Origin: Bacteroidales bacterium
Lineage (GTDB): Bacteria; Bacteroidota; Bacteroidia; Bacteroidales; UBA7960
Length of the DNA: 41,185 bases
Assembly: GCA_007123065.1 (NCBI GenBank)
Contig: SKSI01000099.1
Location: forward strand, 1-41,185
Reading direction: 5' to 3'
The position numbers were made by a program, and so were the translations under genes. Below are positions 33,464 through 41,185 of the stretch, piece by piece. The notes below the pieces were generated by a model. The model was not told the DNA's origin and searched no databases. It saw only the letters and a list, made by a program, of their open reading frames with translations. How positions within the stretch are numbered: position 1 is the first letter of the stretch; the number at the start of each line of letters is the position of its first letter.

Positions 33464-33931
33464 ATGAAGGTATTAATGGTTTGTTTGGGTAATATCTGCC
33501 GCTCACCCCTGGCAGAAGGGATCTTACGCAATAAACTTGAAATGCGGGGGCTGGCAGGTGAAGTGGATTCTGCCGGAACGGCCGCCTATCACACGGGAGA
33601 AAAACCCGACCGTCGTTCCATTGAAATAGCAAAAAAACACGGTATCGATATTTCCTATCAGCGTGGAAGGCAATTCGAAATGGCTGATTTCAAACGTTTT
33701 GATAAGATATATGCGATGGACAGGCACAATTATAACGACCTGATTGCCCTGGCCCGGGATCCGATAGAGCGGCAAAAAGTTGAGATGATCCTCAATGCAG
33801 TAAATCCCAAAGAAAATCGCAGTGTACCAGACCCTTATTATGGCGGCAAAGATGGGTTCATCAATGTGTATAATATGCTTGATGAAGCATGCGAGGTGAT
33901 CGTCAATATGATTGAGCAAAAATCCAATTAA
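33464..33931 (+). CDS. Low-molecular-weight protein tyrosine phosphatase
   Basis: The 155-aa protein starts with the P-loop VCLGNICRSPLAEG (CX5R, catalytic Cys8) and ends with the general-acid Asp in VPDPYYGGKDGF, the full set for this family. Relatives dephosphorylate phosphotyrosine on kinases of capsule synthesis, or arginine phosphate (YwlE type). The residue after the CX5 loop Ile does not by itself decide between them. No tyrosine or arginine kinase is nearby. It is the first gene of a three-gene plus run after the dnaA terminator, and its leader carries the 8-bp repeat. Confidence 0.94.
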   Translation: MKVLMVCLGNICRSPLAEGILRNKLEMRGLAGEVDSAGTAAYHTGEKPDRRSIEIAKKHGIDISYQRGRQFEMADFKRFDKIYAMDRHNYNDLIALARDPIERQKVEMILNAVNPKENRSVPDPYYGGKDGFINVYNMLDEACEVIVNMIEQKSN

Positions 33932-33949
33932 AGTCAGGAAGGATAAACC

Positions 33950-34924
33950 ATGGAGTGTATTCCAGGTGTTACGGATCTGAAGCGTGTCCGCGACATCATT
34001 GCGCCCTACATCCACAAAACACCCGTTCACAGCAGCAGAGCACTGGATACCATCTGTGGCTGCAGCCTTTTTTTTAAGTGTGAACAGTTTCAGAAGGTTG
34101 GAGCCTTTAAGTTCCGGGGAGCCACACACGCAGTAATGACACTTGATAAAAAAGAAGCCCTCAAAGGTGTCGCTACTCATTCTTCAGGAAATCACGCCCA
34201 GGCACTGGCACTGGCAGCAAGAAATCGCGGCATCACAGCACACATTGTAATGCCACAAAACGCTCCTAAAGTTAAGGTTGAAGCTGTTGTCTCTTATGGA
34301 GGAATAATTACTTTTTGTCAACCAACCCTCCCCGACAGAGAAGCCACCCTCCAAAAAGTAAGAAAGCAAACCGGTGCTGTCGAAATCCATCCCTATAACG
34401 ACTATCGCATCATTGCCGGACAGGCAAGTGCGGCAGCAGAATTTTACGACGATGTGCCGGATCTTGACTGCCTGATAGCACCTGTTGGAGGCGGCGGTCT
34501 GCTGAGCGGCAGCATATTGAGTACAAAATACTTTTCAAAACATACGAAAGTATATGGCGCAGAACCCGATCAGGCCAATGATGCATGGCAATCCTTCAAA
34601 CAAAAAAAGCTCATCCCTGTTGAAAAAGCTTTAACCATTGCAGACGGATTGCGCACCTCACTCGGAAGCCTTACATTTCCAATTATTGCTGATGGCGCCG
34701 AAGATATCTTGTGCGTACAGGAGGCAACAATCATCAGGGCAATGATGCTGATCTGGGAACGAATGAAGCTTATCGTGGAGCCAAGCGCTGCAGTCCCTTT
34801 GGCTGCCGTACTGGAACACCCTGCTGTATTTGCCGGCAAACGCGCCGGAATCATCCTCTCAGGAGGAAACGTTGACCTGATGAACCTTCCATGGCTGGAT
34901 CCACAACACTTTGGAAAACATTAA
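33950..34924 (+). CDS. Threonine/serine dehydratase-like PLP enzyme
   Basis: The 324-aa enzyme is fold type II. The PLP lysine is in VGAFKFRGATHAV, the phosphate loop is VGGGGLLSGS, and HSSGNHAQALALAA is the usual stretch after it. It lacks the C-terminal ACT-like domain of biosynthetic IlvA, so it is the short catabolic or serine-racemase-like type: threonine ammonia-lyase, threo-3-hydroxyaspartate ammonia-lyase or serine racemase. Sequence alone does not choose. It follows the phosphatase by 18 bases and precedes the methyltransferase by 15, probably in one transcript. Confidence 0.9.
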   Translation: MECIPGVTDLKRVRDIIAPYIHKTPVHSSRALDTICGCSLFFKCEQFQKVGAFKFRGATHAVMTLDKKEALKGVATHSSGNHAQALALAARNRGITAHIVMPQNAPKVKVEAVVSYGGIITFCQPTLPDREATLQKVRKQTGAVEIHPYNDYRIIAGQASAAAEFYDDVPDLDCLIAPVGGGGLLSGSILSTKYFSKHTKVYGAEPDQANDAWQSFKQKKLIPVEKALTIADGLRTSLGSLTFPIIADGAEDILCVQEATIIRAMMLIWERMKLIVEPSAAVPLAAVLEHPAVFAGKRAGIILSGGNVDLMNLPWLDPQHFGKH

Positions 34925-34939
34925 CTATCAAATTTTTAT

Positions 34940-35662
34940 ATGGATAAAAGTCATAATAAAGGTGTTTTATACCTGATCCCGACACTGCTGGGAGATGCTC
35001 CCATTGAGGACTCGTTGCCGACAGGGAATCTGAAAACCATTAACAGTCTTCAGGTCTTTATCGTAGAAAATCTGCGCAGCGCAAGGAGGTTTCTGAAGCA
35101 GGCAGGCTATCAGCATCCGTTTGAGGAGGTTGTATTTCATATTCTGAACAAGCACACAGAAAAGGAGGATCTGATGTCGTTTCTGAATTCTGCACAATCA
35201 GGGAGTTCGATCGGATTGCTGTCCGAAGCAGGTTGTCCATGTATTGCAGATCCGGGCCAGCTGATTGTTAATCAAGCACATCAACTGGGAATCAGGGTAA
35301 AGCCACTGGTTGGTCCCAGTTCCATTATTCTCGCACTGATGGCTTCTGGCATGAACGGACAAGCTTTTCAGTTTCACGGCTATCTTCCGATTCAGAAACA
35401 GCAGCGGGTGCTTCAAATCAAAGAGCTGGAAAAGCATGCACACCATACAAGTACCACCCAGATCTTTATGGAAACCCCTTTCAGAAACATGCAGCTGCTT
35501 GAAGATATATTGAGAAGTTGCCGTCAGGATACACAATTATGTATTGCTGCCAACCTGACGACTGCTGATGAATATATACATACCAAAACCATCAAAGCCT
35601 GGTCTCGGAAAAAGCCACCCAACCTGCATAAGCAGCCGGCGATCTTCTTATTATTTCGCTGA
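34940..35662 (+). CDS. RsmI-like SAM-dependent methyltransferase
   Basis: The 240-aa protein belongs to the tetrapyrrole methylase superfamily branch of RsmI, which methylates 16S rRNA C1402. It shows LLSEAGCPCIADPGQLIVNQA and PLVGPSSIILALMASG, the SAM-site landmarks. The N-terminal part is divergent: LYLIPTLLGDAPIEDSLP replaces the usual ATPIGNLGD, and the EDTR-like segment is FIVENLRSARRFL. It is probably the short paralog common in Bacteroidota rather than RsmI itself. Its C-terminal 12 bases overlap the convergent lgt gene. Confidence 0.85.
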   Translation: MDKSHNKGVLYLIPTLLGDAPIEDSLPTGNLKTINSLQVFIVENLRSARRFLKQAGYQHPFEEVVFHILNKHTEKEDLMSFLNSAQSGSSIGLLSEAGCPCIADPGQLIVNQAHQLGIRVKPLVGPSSIILALMASGMNGQAFQFHGYLPIQKQQRVLQIKELEKHAHHTSTTQIFMETPFRNMQLLEDILRSCRQDTQLCIAANLTTADEYIHTKTIKAWSRKKPPNLHKQPAIFLLFR

Positions 35663-36457
35663 AAGATTTTTCTTCCTCTTGATGGCAAGGTAAAGAAAAA
35701 CCACCCCGGCAATGATCAGCGGGATGCTTAATATCTGACCCATGTTGAGCAGCATGTTTTCCTCAAATCCCGATTGCGGTTCTTTAATAAACTCAATAAG
35801 AAAACGGGCCGTGAACATTACAACAGCAAACAAACCGGCAATAAATCCCGGAGCCAGACTTTTATACTTTTTTACATATAGAACCAACAACCCAATAAAT
35901 AGCACAAGGTAGGTTAAACCCTCGTAAAGCTGGGTCGGGTGCTTTGGCACCACCTCTCCCCTGTTTTCAAAAATGAATCCCCAGGGCAAAGCGGTTTCTA
36001 TTCCATAAATCTCCGAGTTCATCAGGTTACCCATACGGATAAAGAAAGCCGCGAGCGATATGGGGATCACTAAACGGTCGAGCAACCATAAGTAACCGGG
36101 TTTGGGATACTTCTTCTTGTAGAGCCACAAGGCGATCACAATGCCTATTGCGCCGCCGTGACTGGCAAGACCACCTTGCCAGATATAAAGCACCTCAATC
36201 AGGTTTTGTGAATAATACGACCAATCATAAAAAAAGCAATGGCCGAGCCTTGCACCGATGATGCTTCCTGCGGCCATATAAATCAAAAGACTGTCAGCCT
36301 GATTCAACGGGATTTTTTCATTTTTAAAGATGCGGACGGTAATCTCATATCCCATGTAAAAAGACAATGCCCAGAACAGACCGTACCATCTTACCGTCAA
36401 ACTGCCGATCCGGAATATCTCCGGACTGGCATCCCATGATATTTGCAATAGTTCCAT
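35651..36457 (-). CDS. lgt: Prolipoprotein diacylglyceryl transferase Lgt
   Basis: Lgt attaches diacylglycerol to the lipobox cysteine of prolipoproteins. The 268-aa protein has seven hydrophobic segments and the family signature FIRMGNLMNSEIYG. Other conserved points are GARLGHCFFYDW, the HGGAIG-like GGLASHGGAIGIVIAL and PTQLYEGLTYLVL. It is encoded directly downstream of the three FKBP lipoprotein genes, which need it to mature. The gap of 84 bases to the first FKBP gene shows no promoter or terminator. It overlaps the opposite-strand methyltransferase by 12 bases. Confidence 0.96.
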   Translation of the reverse strand: MELLQISWDASPEIFRIGSLTVRWYGLFWALSFYMGYEITVRIFKNEKIPLNQADSLLIYMAAGSIIGARLGHCFFYDWSYYSQNLIEVLYIWQGGLASHGGAIGIVIALWLYKKKYPKPGYLWLLDRLVIPISLAAFFIRMGNLMNSEIYGIETALPWGFIFENRGEVVPKHPTQLYEGLTYLVLFIGLLVLYVKKYKSLAPGFIAGLFAVVMFTARFLIEFIKEPQSGFEENMLLNMGQILSIPLIIAGVVFLYLAIKRKKNLSAK

Positions 36458-36541
36458 AAATAGAATGATAAGAATTTTTTTATTGATTAATCATAAAGGA
36501 TGAATGCGAATTCTCAGGATCCTTAAAAGGGATCAACCACG

Positions 36542-37441
36542 TTATCTAAGTACCTCTAACAATTCCACATCGAAAAAGATGGTTTCATCGGGGGGTACAA
36601 TGTCTGCGCCCTTATCACCGTAAGCGAGCCATGGCGGAAGGATCATACGCGCCCTTGAACCCTCTTTCAGCAAAGCAAACCCTTCATCCCAACCCCTGAT
36701 TACCTGCGATGAACCCAGCACAAACCTTACCGGTACCCCCCGTTGTATGGAAGAGTCGAAAAGTGTGCTGTCATTCAGGTATCCTGAGTAATGAGCCACA
36801 ATGATGTTTCCGGGAACAGGCAATGCACCGCTTCCTTTCTGCTTGACAATGATCTGAAGACCTGATTCGGTAACCAATGTGTCCGGTTCTTCAAACTCGA
36901 ACAAAACAGGAATATCAATTTCACCGGCATCAAGGATTTCCAGGTCAAAAATCAGATCAGCATTGGGTGGAATGGGGGCCCTTCCCGCTTTACCGTAGGC
37001 CAATGAATCAGGGATCCATAACCTTGCTTTATCCCCAACCCGAAGATTGGGTAAGGCTTTTTCCCAACCCTCAATCACCATTCCAGCTCCCAGAACAAAA
37101 GATATGGGTTCATCACGCTCATAGGAACTGTCAAACCTTGTCCTGTTTTCAGCCAAATAGGCTGCATAATGAACTTCAACACGCATATTCTTCGTCAGGC
37201 GCGGGCCTTCGCCATATTCCAGCAGAGTATAGGAAATACCAGAAGCTGTGGTTTTTTTTTCAAGTGCTGCCGTTTCCGTAAGATCAATCACATCAACTTC
37301 TTCCAGCTCCTCAGCAGGTATTTCCTCTACAACCGGAGCAGGCTCATCATCTTTTTCTGCAACCTGAAGCAGGCTACAGCCATTGAAGAGCAATGCAGAC
37401 AGCATAACTGTCGTTAAAAGCCACCTTAAGATCTTTTGCAT
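36542..37441 (-). CDS. Lipoprotein with two FKBP domains
   Basis: The 299-aa protein has a lipoprotein signal with lipobox LLFNGC and an acidic linker, then two FKBP-type prolyl isomerase domains. The first covers about 70-172 (EVHYAAYLAENRTRFDSSYERDE-like stretch, VIEGWEKALPNLRVGDKARL, LAYGKAG). The second covers about 190-299 (IVAHYSGYLND, VIRGWDEGFALLKEGSRARM, LAYGDKGAD). The aromatic and Asp residues of active FKBPs are largely kept in both. It is probably a periplasmic or outer-membrane-anchored folding catalyst. It is the third gene in transcription order of a tandem FKBP run, 30 bases after the next one. Confidence 0.93.
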   Translation of the reverse strand: MQKILRWLLTTVMLSALLFNGCSLLQVAEKDDEPAPVVEEIPAEELEEVDVIDLTETAALEKKTTASGISYTLLEYGEGPRLTKNMRVEVHYAAYLAENRTRFDSSYERDEPISFVLGAGMVIEGWEKALPNLRVGDKARLWIPDSLAYGKAGRAPIPPNADLIFDLEILDAGEIDIPVLFEFEEPDTLVTESGLQIIVKQKGSGALPVPGNIIVAHYSGYLNDSTLFDSSIQRGVPVRFVLGSSQVIRGWDEGFALLKEGSRARMILPPWLAYGDKGADIVPPDETIFFDVELLEVLR

Positions 37442-37471
37442 GGTAAAACCAGGTTATTGGTTTAACATTAG

Positions 37472-38362
37472 TTACTGTGCGATTTGTGCATCCACCACCT
37501 CTACATCAAAAATCAATGTGCTATATGGAGGAATTACAGGAATATCCATTCTGTCACCATATCCAAGATAAGAAGGGATGATCAGTGTTGCATTTCCTCC
37601 GACATGCATCATACCGATTCCTTCGTCCCAGCCGGGAATAACCCACCCTTGTCCAACAATGAACTCCAGAGGTTCTCCCCTGTCGTGAGATGAATCAAAA
37701 ACTGTCCCATCAAGCAAACGGCCTTCATAATGCACGGATACCATATCTCCGGATTCCACTTTCCGCCCTTCACCCCGTTCAAGCTGTATGTAATACAATC
37801 CACTAGAGGTAGGAGTCACATCGATTCCCTCTTCCTTAATATATTCCAGCAGCTTTTCATCTTCCTCTTCAGCACGTTGAAGATTCTTTTTCATTTGCTC
37901 CTCCATAATCCTTTGCTCTTCAAGAGCAAACTCTTCATCTGTAAAAGCAGCGATCAGCCTGATATGAAAAAGCAGATCATCGCCAGACTCCACAAAAGGC
38001 GGAGGCTCCATCATGCCGGCGGTATTGATAAAAAAGTTTCTGGCATTCAGCTTAAAAGATGCACTGTCACCAACAGCCATCATTCCCATTGCTTCATAAA
38101 TGTCACCAGAATAGCCCGATGTATCAAGCGGAATAAAAACGGGCATATCCGTATCCGCGCTATTGAAAAGAATGCTATCGTTTACACTATAAGACATATG
38201 CATACTGAGCATCATACCCATCTCGGGTTTTTCCTTTCCGCTCTTCTCGTGAAATACATATTTAATGCCACTCTCTGTTTCCTGAAACTGTAAATCACCG
38301 CTTGAGCAGGAGCCCATAATCAGGGCTATCAAGGCGATGAACAAAATTTGAATGTTTTTCAT
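37472..38362 (-). CDS. FKBP-type isomerase lipoprotein with divergent N-terminal FKBP-like domain
   Basis: The 296-aa protein starts with a lipobox LIMGSC. A good FKBP domain fills residues 195-296 (VSVHYEGRLLDGTVFDSSHD, VIPGWDEGIGMMHVGGNATL, LGYGDRMDIPVIPP). The first half (25-135) has the same outline but is degenerate (MHMSYSVNDSILFNSADTD, MGMMAVGDSASFKL), so it is probably a non-catalytic FKBP-like domain. A charged helical linker, EEQMKKNLQRAEEEDEKLL, joins them. Architecture parallels its neighbour, which suggests duplication. It is likely exported and lipid-anchored. Confidence 0.9.
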   Translation of the reverse strand: MKNIQILFIALIALIMGSCSSGDLQFQETESGIKYVFHEKSGKEKPEMGMMLSMHMSYSVNDSILFNSADTDMPVFIPLDTSGYSGDIYEAMGMMAVGDSASFKLNARNFFINTAGMMEPPPFVESGDDLLFHIRLIAAFTDEEFALEEQRIMEEQMKKNLQRAEEEDEKLLEYIKEEGIDVTPTSSGLYYIQLERGEGRKVESGDMVSVHYEGRLLDGTVFDSSHDRGEPLEFIVGQGWVIPGWDEGIGMMHVGGNATLIIPSYLGYGDRMDIPVIPPYSTLIFDVEVVDAQIAQ

Positions 38363-38383
38363 GAATGATAAGTTTGTTTAAGA

Positions 38384-38914
38384 TTATAAAAGATTAATTA
38401 ATTCTATTTTGTAAACCAGACTGGCACGTCGTGGAATTTTATTACCGTCACCAGGTACTCCGTAAGCCAGATGTGATGGAAGGACGAAGGTAGCTTGATC
38501 ACCTTCTCGCATCATCAATATCCCTTCTTCTATACCGCTTTCAATACCCCCTCTGCCAACTGTAAATACTTTTGTTCCCAGGTTCTCTGACGAATAAACC
38601 GGATCACCTGTAATCAGGTAGATGGCATACCTGATCTCTGCCCTGTCGCCATATGAAGCCTTTGGTCCGTAACCCAGACGCTCAATACTGTAACGCAACC
38701 CACTGCCGCTCCTGTTCATTTCCCAGCCATATCTTTCAATAAAATCATCAATAGCCTCCTCCTCCAGATCGATCAGGTATATGTTGCTCTCAACAAAAGC
38801 TTCGTGAACTGACGAATGGTCAGGTAAAGGTTGCTTATCCACCTTACTTTGACAGCCCTGCAGGATAAAAAGCAGACCCAACATAATGGTTGAATACATC
38901 AAATACCTGAACAT
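38384..38914 (-). CDS. Short FKBP-type lipoprotein
   Basis: The 176-aa protein has the lipobox LLFILQGC and one FKBP domain (residues 70-176). Motifs are IRYAIYLITGDPVYSSENLG, IESGIEEGILMMREGDQATF and HLAYGVPGDGNKIP. It matches GldI-like small FKBP lipoproteins in length and layout, but no gliding gene is nearby, so I give no symbol. The IxGW motif is SGIEEG, without Trp, which may lower isomerase activity. It begins one base after the stop of the upstream nrnA-like gene and is cotranscribed with it. Confidence 0.88.
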   Translation of the reverse strand: MFRYLMYSTIMLGLLFILQGCQSKVDKQPLPDHSSVHEAFVESNIYLIDLEEEAIDDFIERYGWEMNRSGSGLRYSIERLGYGPKASYGDRAEIRYAIYLITGDPVYSSENLGTKVFTVGRGGIESGIEEGILMMREGDQATFVLPSHLAYGVPGDGNKIPRRASLVYKIELINLL

Positions 38915-38915
38915 A

Positions 38916-39926
38916 TTATTTATGTGCTCCTTTCTTTACCAATGCTTCAAAATGCATTAATGCTTCTTCCATACCAAAATAGACCTTACCTCCGGCAGCA
39001 TTCTGATGACCGCCACCTTCATAATGCAATCTGGCAAATAAATTGACATTGACTTCGCCGGCTGATCTGAAAGAAGCCTTTATATGGTCGTCATTCTCTA
39101 TAAACATTGCTGCCAGGTTGACCCCTTTGAGACTCAAAGCATAATTAACAATTCCCTCGGTATCGCCTTCCTTATGATTAAAACCGGCAAGCTCCTGTTT
39201 TGTCAAACCAATATAAGCCGCCTGGTGTCCATCAATAACCTTTAATTTTTCACTGAGACAATAACCCAGCAAACGCATTCGGTCAAGACTGTAGGTACTG
39301 TAAATCAGACGTTGTATTGCAGCTCCGTCAATCCCCAGACGCATCAGTTCAGCAACGATATCATACGTACGCGGATTGTTGCAGGAAAAGCTAAATGAAC
39401 CTGTATCAGTAACAATAGCTGCATATAAACATTCAGCAATACTTTGATCGATAAGATCTTTCAATCCAAGGGATTCAATCGCTTCATAAACCAGTTCAGC
39501 AGTACTGCTTGCTGACGGGTCTGAAAAAACAAGATCGAATCCGGCTTCAGGAGAAGGATGATGGTCAACCATCACTTTAAATGCATTGCTTTTCTTAAGA
39601 TGTTTGGCAAGTTGATCGGTACGGCTAAAACCGTTAAAGTCAAGACAAAACAACAACTGCGCTTTTTTTATTGCTTCATTTGCCGCTTGTTCAGATTTTT
39701 TTGCAATGATCACCTGTTCATTATATGGCATCCAATGCAGGAAGGCAGCATAAGAATTTGGGGCAACAACCTGCAAGTCTTCAAAACCTATCTTTTTCAT
39801 CAGACCATACAACGCCAAAGCAGAACCAATGGCATCACCATCCGGATTGGTATGCACAACGATACAAACGGATTGATGTACATCATCAAAAATATTGCGC
39901 AATCTGCTTATGAGCAAGGGATCCAA
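38916..39926 (-). CDS. nrnA: DHH family phosphoesterase (NrnA-like)
   Basis: NrnA-like enzymes degrade nanoRNA, pAp or cyclic dinucleotide products. The 336-aa protein has HTNPDGDAIGSALAL, DFNGFSRTD, the DHH motif VDHHPSPEAGF, ATDTGSFSFSC-like TDTGSFSF and the DHHA1 stretch YEGGGHQNAAGG. The start appears to be a TTG (39924-39926), as there is no ATG in frame between the promoter box and the first conserved residues. It leads the FKBP-lgt run. Which of the known substrates it prefers cannot be read. Confidence 0.93.
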   Translation of the reverse strand: MDPLLISRLRNIFDDVHQSVCIVVHTNPDGDAIGSALALYGLMKKIGFEDLQVVAPNSYAAFLHWMPYNEQVIIAKKSEQAANEAIKKAQLLFCLDFNGFSRTDQLAKHLKKSNAFKVMVDHHPSPEAGFDLVFSDPSASSTAELVYEAIESLGLKDLIDQSIAECLYAAIVTDTGSFSFSCNNPRTYDIVAELMRLGIDGAAIQRLIYSTYSLDRMRLLGYCLSEKLKVIDGHQAAYIGLTKQELAGFNHKEGDTEGIVNYALSLKGVNLAAMFIENDDHIKASFRSAGEVNVNLFARLHYEGGGHQNAAGGKVYFGMEEALMHFEALVKKGAHK

Positions 39927-39955
39927 AATTCTGTTTCTTTTACTTTTCTAAATAA

Positions 39956-39963
39956 CAAAGGTA
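39956..39963 (-). promoter_or_regulatory. Promoter of the nrnA-FKBP-lgt run, -7 box
   Basis: The minus strand reads TACCTTTG, a textbook Bacteroidota -7 box whose downstream end is 29 bases before the TTG start at 39926. The short leader supports that unusual start codon. No -33 box is clear. Confidence 0.62.
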
Positions 39964-40064
39964 AAAAAAATGCCCTGAACTTGCCGGTTAAACGAATTTT
40001 ATTATTAATATTGATATTCAGGACTGAAATAATTTTCAATCTGATCAATTCATAAGGTTTCAAA

Positions 40065-40484
40065 ATGAAAGGGAATATTACGCTCACACTGATTAAGCCG
40101 TATGCCGTACAACACGGCTATGTTGGCTCAATACTCGCAAAGATCAATGAAGCATCTTTCCGCATATCAGCAATGAAATACCTCCAAATGAACAAAAAAC
40201 AGGCAGAGCAATTTTATGCAATCCATAAAGGCAAGCCGTATTTTGAAAAACTGGTCCGGTTTATTACCGATGGTCCACTGGTAGTGGCACTTCTGGAACG
40301 AGAGAACGCTGTAGAAATATATAGAAAGCTTATTGGTGCCACCGATCCTAAAATAGCCGCAGAAGGCACGCTGAGAAAGCTATTTGGGGCATCAATAGAG
40401 CTCAATGCAGTACACGGGTCCGATTCTGATGAAAACGCAGTATGGGAGGCCAATTTTTTCTTTTCAGAAATGGAAAGATTCTAA
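40065..40484 (+). CDS. ndk: Nucleoside diphosphate kinase
   Basis: Ndk moves the gamma phosphate between nucleoside triphosphates. The 139-aa protein starts with TLTLIKPYAVQ, and the catalytic His is in NAVHGSDSDENAVWE, the family signature. RFITDGPLVVALLERENAV and the Kpn-loop region KLIGATDPKIAAEGTLRKLFG are also typical. Its stop overlaps the stop of the convergent XRE gene by four bases (CTAA). The promoter is not obvious; a weak TAATTTTC lies upstream. Confidence 0.97.
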   Translation: MKGNITLTLIKPYAVQHGYVGSILAKINEASFRISAMKYLQMNKKQAEQFYAIHKGKPYFEKLVRFITDGPLVVALLERENAVEIYRKLIGATDPKIAAEGTLRKLFGASIELNAVHGSDSDENAVWEANFFFSEMERF

Positions 40485-40945
40485 GCATAAGGGTTCTGAG
40501 AAGGCTTGTATTCCAAAAATGTTCCGTCAGATTGCAGAACGATAACCTTCACCGCCTTGGATGGTATTATTTCATTCCGTTTTTCATATTCAGTTGTCGA
40601 TTTGTGTTTAGAAATAGCTGAAGATCTGTTTTCTTCAATCAACTCCTCGCTTTTAAAATCAACATCATGCCCTTTATTATCCTCCTGATTTGGATTTTCG
40701 ATATCCTCCTTCATGGTATCAAATAGAGAATACTCGCCTGATTTAAAAAAACCCTTACCTAAAACCAACCAATCAACAGGAATATCAGGAAAAGCATCCA
40801 AAATTTTTTGTATAACCTCCAAACTTGGCTTATTGCGTTCGGAAAGAATGTGAGATATCGTAGATCTAGGTACGCCAATGCGATCTGCAAAACGTGAAGG
40901 AGAAATTCCTTTCTCTTCAATTATACGCCTGATCCGTGAAACCAT
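40481..40945 (-). CDS. XRE family helix-turn-helix regulator
   Basis: The 154-aa protein has an N-terminal lambda-repressor-like HTH at about 1-65 (ISPSRFADRIGVPRSTISHIL, NKPSLEVIQKILDAFPDIPVDWLVLGKG). The C-terminal half is polar and probably disordered, ending FLEYKPSQNPYA. Stand-alone regulators of this kind are common in Bacteroidota and phage-like regions; no phage gene is next to it. A symmetric site overlaps its own promoter, so autoregulation is likely. It converges with ndk. Confidence 0.9.
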   Translation of the reverse strand: MVSRIRRIIEEKGISPSRFADRIGVPRSTISHILSERNKPSLEVIQKILDAFPDIPVDWLVLGKGFFKSGEYSLFDTMKEDIENPNQEDNKGHDVDFKSEELIEENRSSAISKHKSTTEYEKRNEIIPSKAVKVIVLQSDGTFLEYKPSQNPYA

Positions 40946-40962
40946 TTTTATTTTTTTGAGAA

Positions 40963-40982
40963 TTTACATATGTGTAAAGGTA
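40963..40982 (-). promoter_or_regulatory. Promoter and operator-like inverted repeat of the XRE gene
   Basis: TTTACA-TATG-TGTAAA (40963-40978) is a 6-bp inverted repeat with a 4-base spacer. On the minus strand it overlaps TACCTTTA (40975-40982), one mismatch from TAnnTTTG. It lies about 20-35 bases before the ATG at 40945, the expected place for a self-binding operator. A second TACA-TT-TGTA copy lies at 41035-41044. Confidence 0.5.
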
Positions 40983-41185
40983 AAAAATATATTGCATAAA
41001 CAATTTTAAAAACAACCAAAAGTTTACTATTTACATTTGTATACTATTGTTTTATTTAAATTATTACTTTAATTATTATATATATTATTCTCTATTATGG
41101 TATTTTATATTATTTTTTGATACTCAGGATCAGAAAACCAATAAAACACGATTTATTTAAATAAATAGTTTAGTTATAATTCATA
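40983..41185. other. AT-rich tail without a recognisable gene
   Basis: This end segment is very AT-rich, with runs such as ATTATTACTTTAATTATT and no open frame of note. The plus strand has an exact TAnnTTTG box, TACATTTG, at 41035-41042, so a divergent gene may start beyond the right edge. Nothing else is seen in it. Confidence 0.6.

Noticed and set aside
38384-38914. Naming the short FKBP lipoprotein GldI
   Set aside because: Length and layout fit, but no gliding-motility genes are nearby and FKBP lipoproteins are common in the phylum.

Overview
The window looks like chromosome from a strictly anaerobic, fermentative member of the Bacteroidota (Bacteroidales/Marinilabiliales-like). The support is: several promoters with the Bacteroidota -7 box TAnnTTTG and no obvious Shine-Dalgarno sequences; a Bacteroidota-type small DUF2795 protein, SecA and DnaA; a 5'-nucleotidase split over two genes; a run of FKBP lipoproteins; and a trimeric [FeFe] hydrogenase. 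I saw no rRNA, tRNA, CRISPR array, insertion sequence or prophage.

Layout. 1-6.7 kb (minus strand): an acidic protein with a perfect 45-bp tandem repeat (cut by the window edge), then a co-directional run of secA, a YbgC-type thioesterase, an OsmC-like protein, a CoA-binding protein and a trans-sulfuration PLP enzyme, plus a DUF2795 gene with its own promoter and terminator. 6.8-11.1 kb (plus): smpB, an S41 protease, a class-IV aminotransferase and a TPR-SPOR protein. 11.1-24.5 kb (minus): fourteen tightly packed genes centred on the hydrogenase. In transcription order they are hydC, hydB, hydA, an H-cluster protein fused to a histidine kinase, a single-domain response regulator, a receiver-kinase hybrid, rex, a RibF-like protein, a PhnP-like metallohydrolase, hydG, two TM1266-like small proteins, an Rrf2 regulator and zupT. 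24.8-28.2 kb (plus, divergent): a 2Fe-2S thioredoxin-like protein, a second hydrogenase-like PAS sensor and a SpoIIE/PP2C phosphatase. 28.3-35.7 kb (plus): ribD, a YigZ/IMPACT protein, the split 5'-nucleotidase pair, dnaA, a low-MW tyrosine phosphatase, a threonine dehydratase-like enzyme and an RsmI-like methyltransferase. 35.7-39.9 kb (minus): lgt, three FKBP-type lipoprotein isomerases and an NrnA-like DHH phosphoesterase. The right end holds ndk and an XRE regulator next to an AT-rich segment.

How the genes fit together. The central 17 kb reads as one redox/H2 control locus. HydABC is a predicted electron-bifurcating hydrogenase coupling NADH and ferredoxin to H2. HydG builds part of its H-cluster; HydE and HydF are not in the window. 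Around it lie several apparent sensors: a kinase-fused H-cluster protein (H2 or redox), a PAS-linked hydrogenase-like protein paired with a PP2C phosphatase, the NAD(H) sensor Rex, a cysteine-bearing Rrf2 regulator and two TM1266-like proteins. The most unusual points are the damaged metal-site residues in the second sensor (two altered cluster positions plus a lost H-cluster lysine), a RibF-like protein in the operon whose flavokinase domain lacks the PTAN motif, and an inverted repeat overlapping the promoter of the phosphatase operon. All functional links between these parts are inferred from gene order and family knowledge, not demonstrated.
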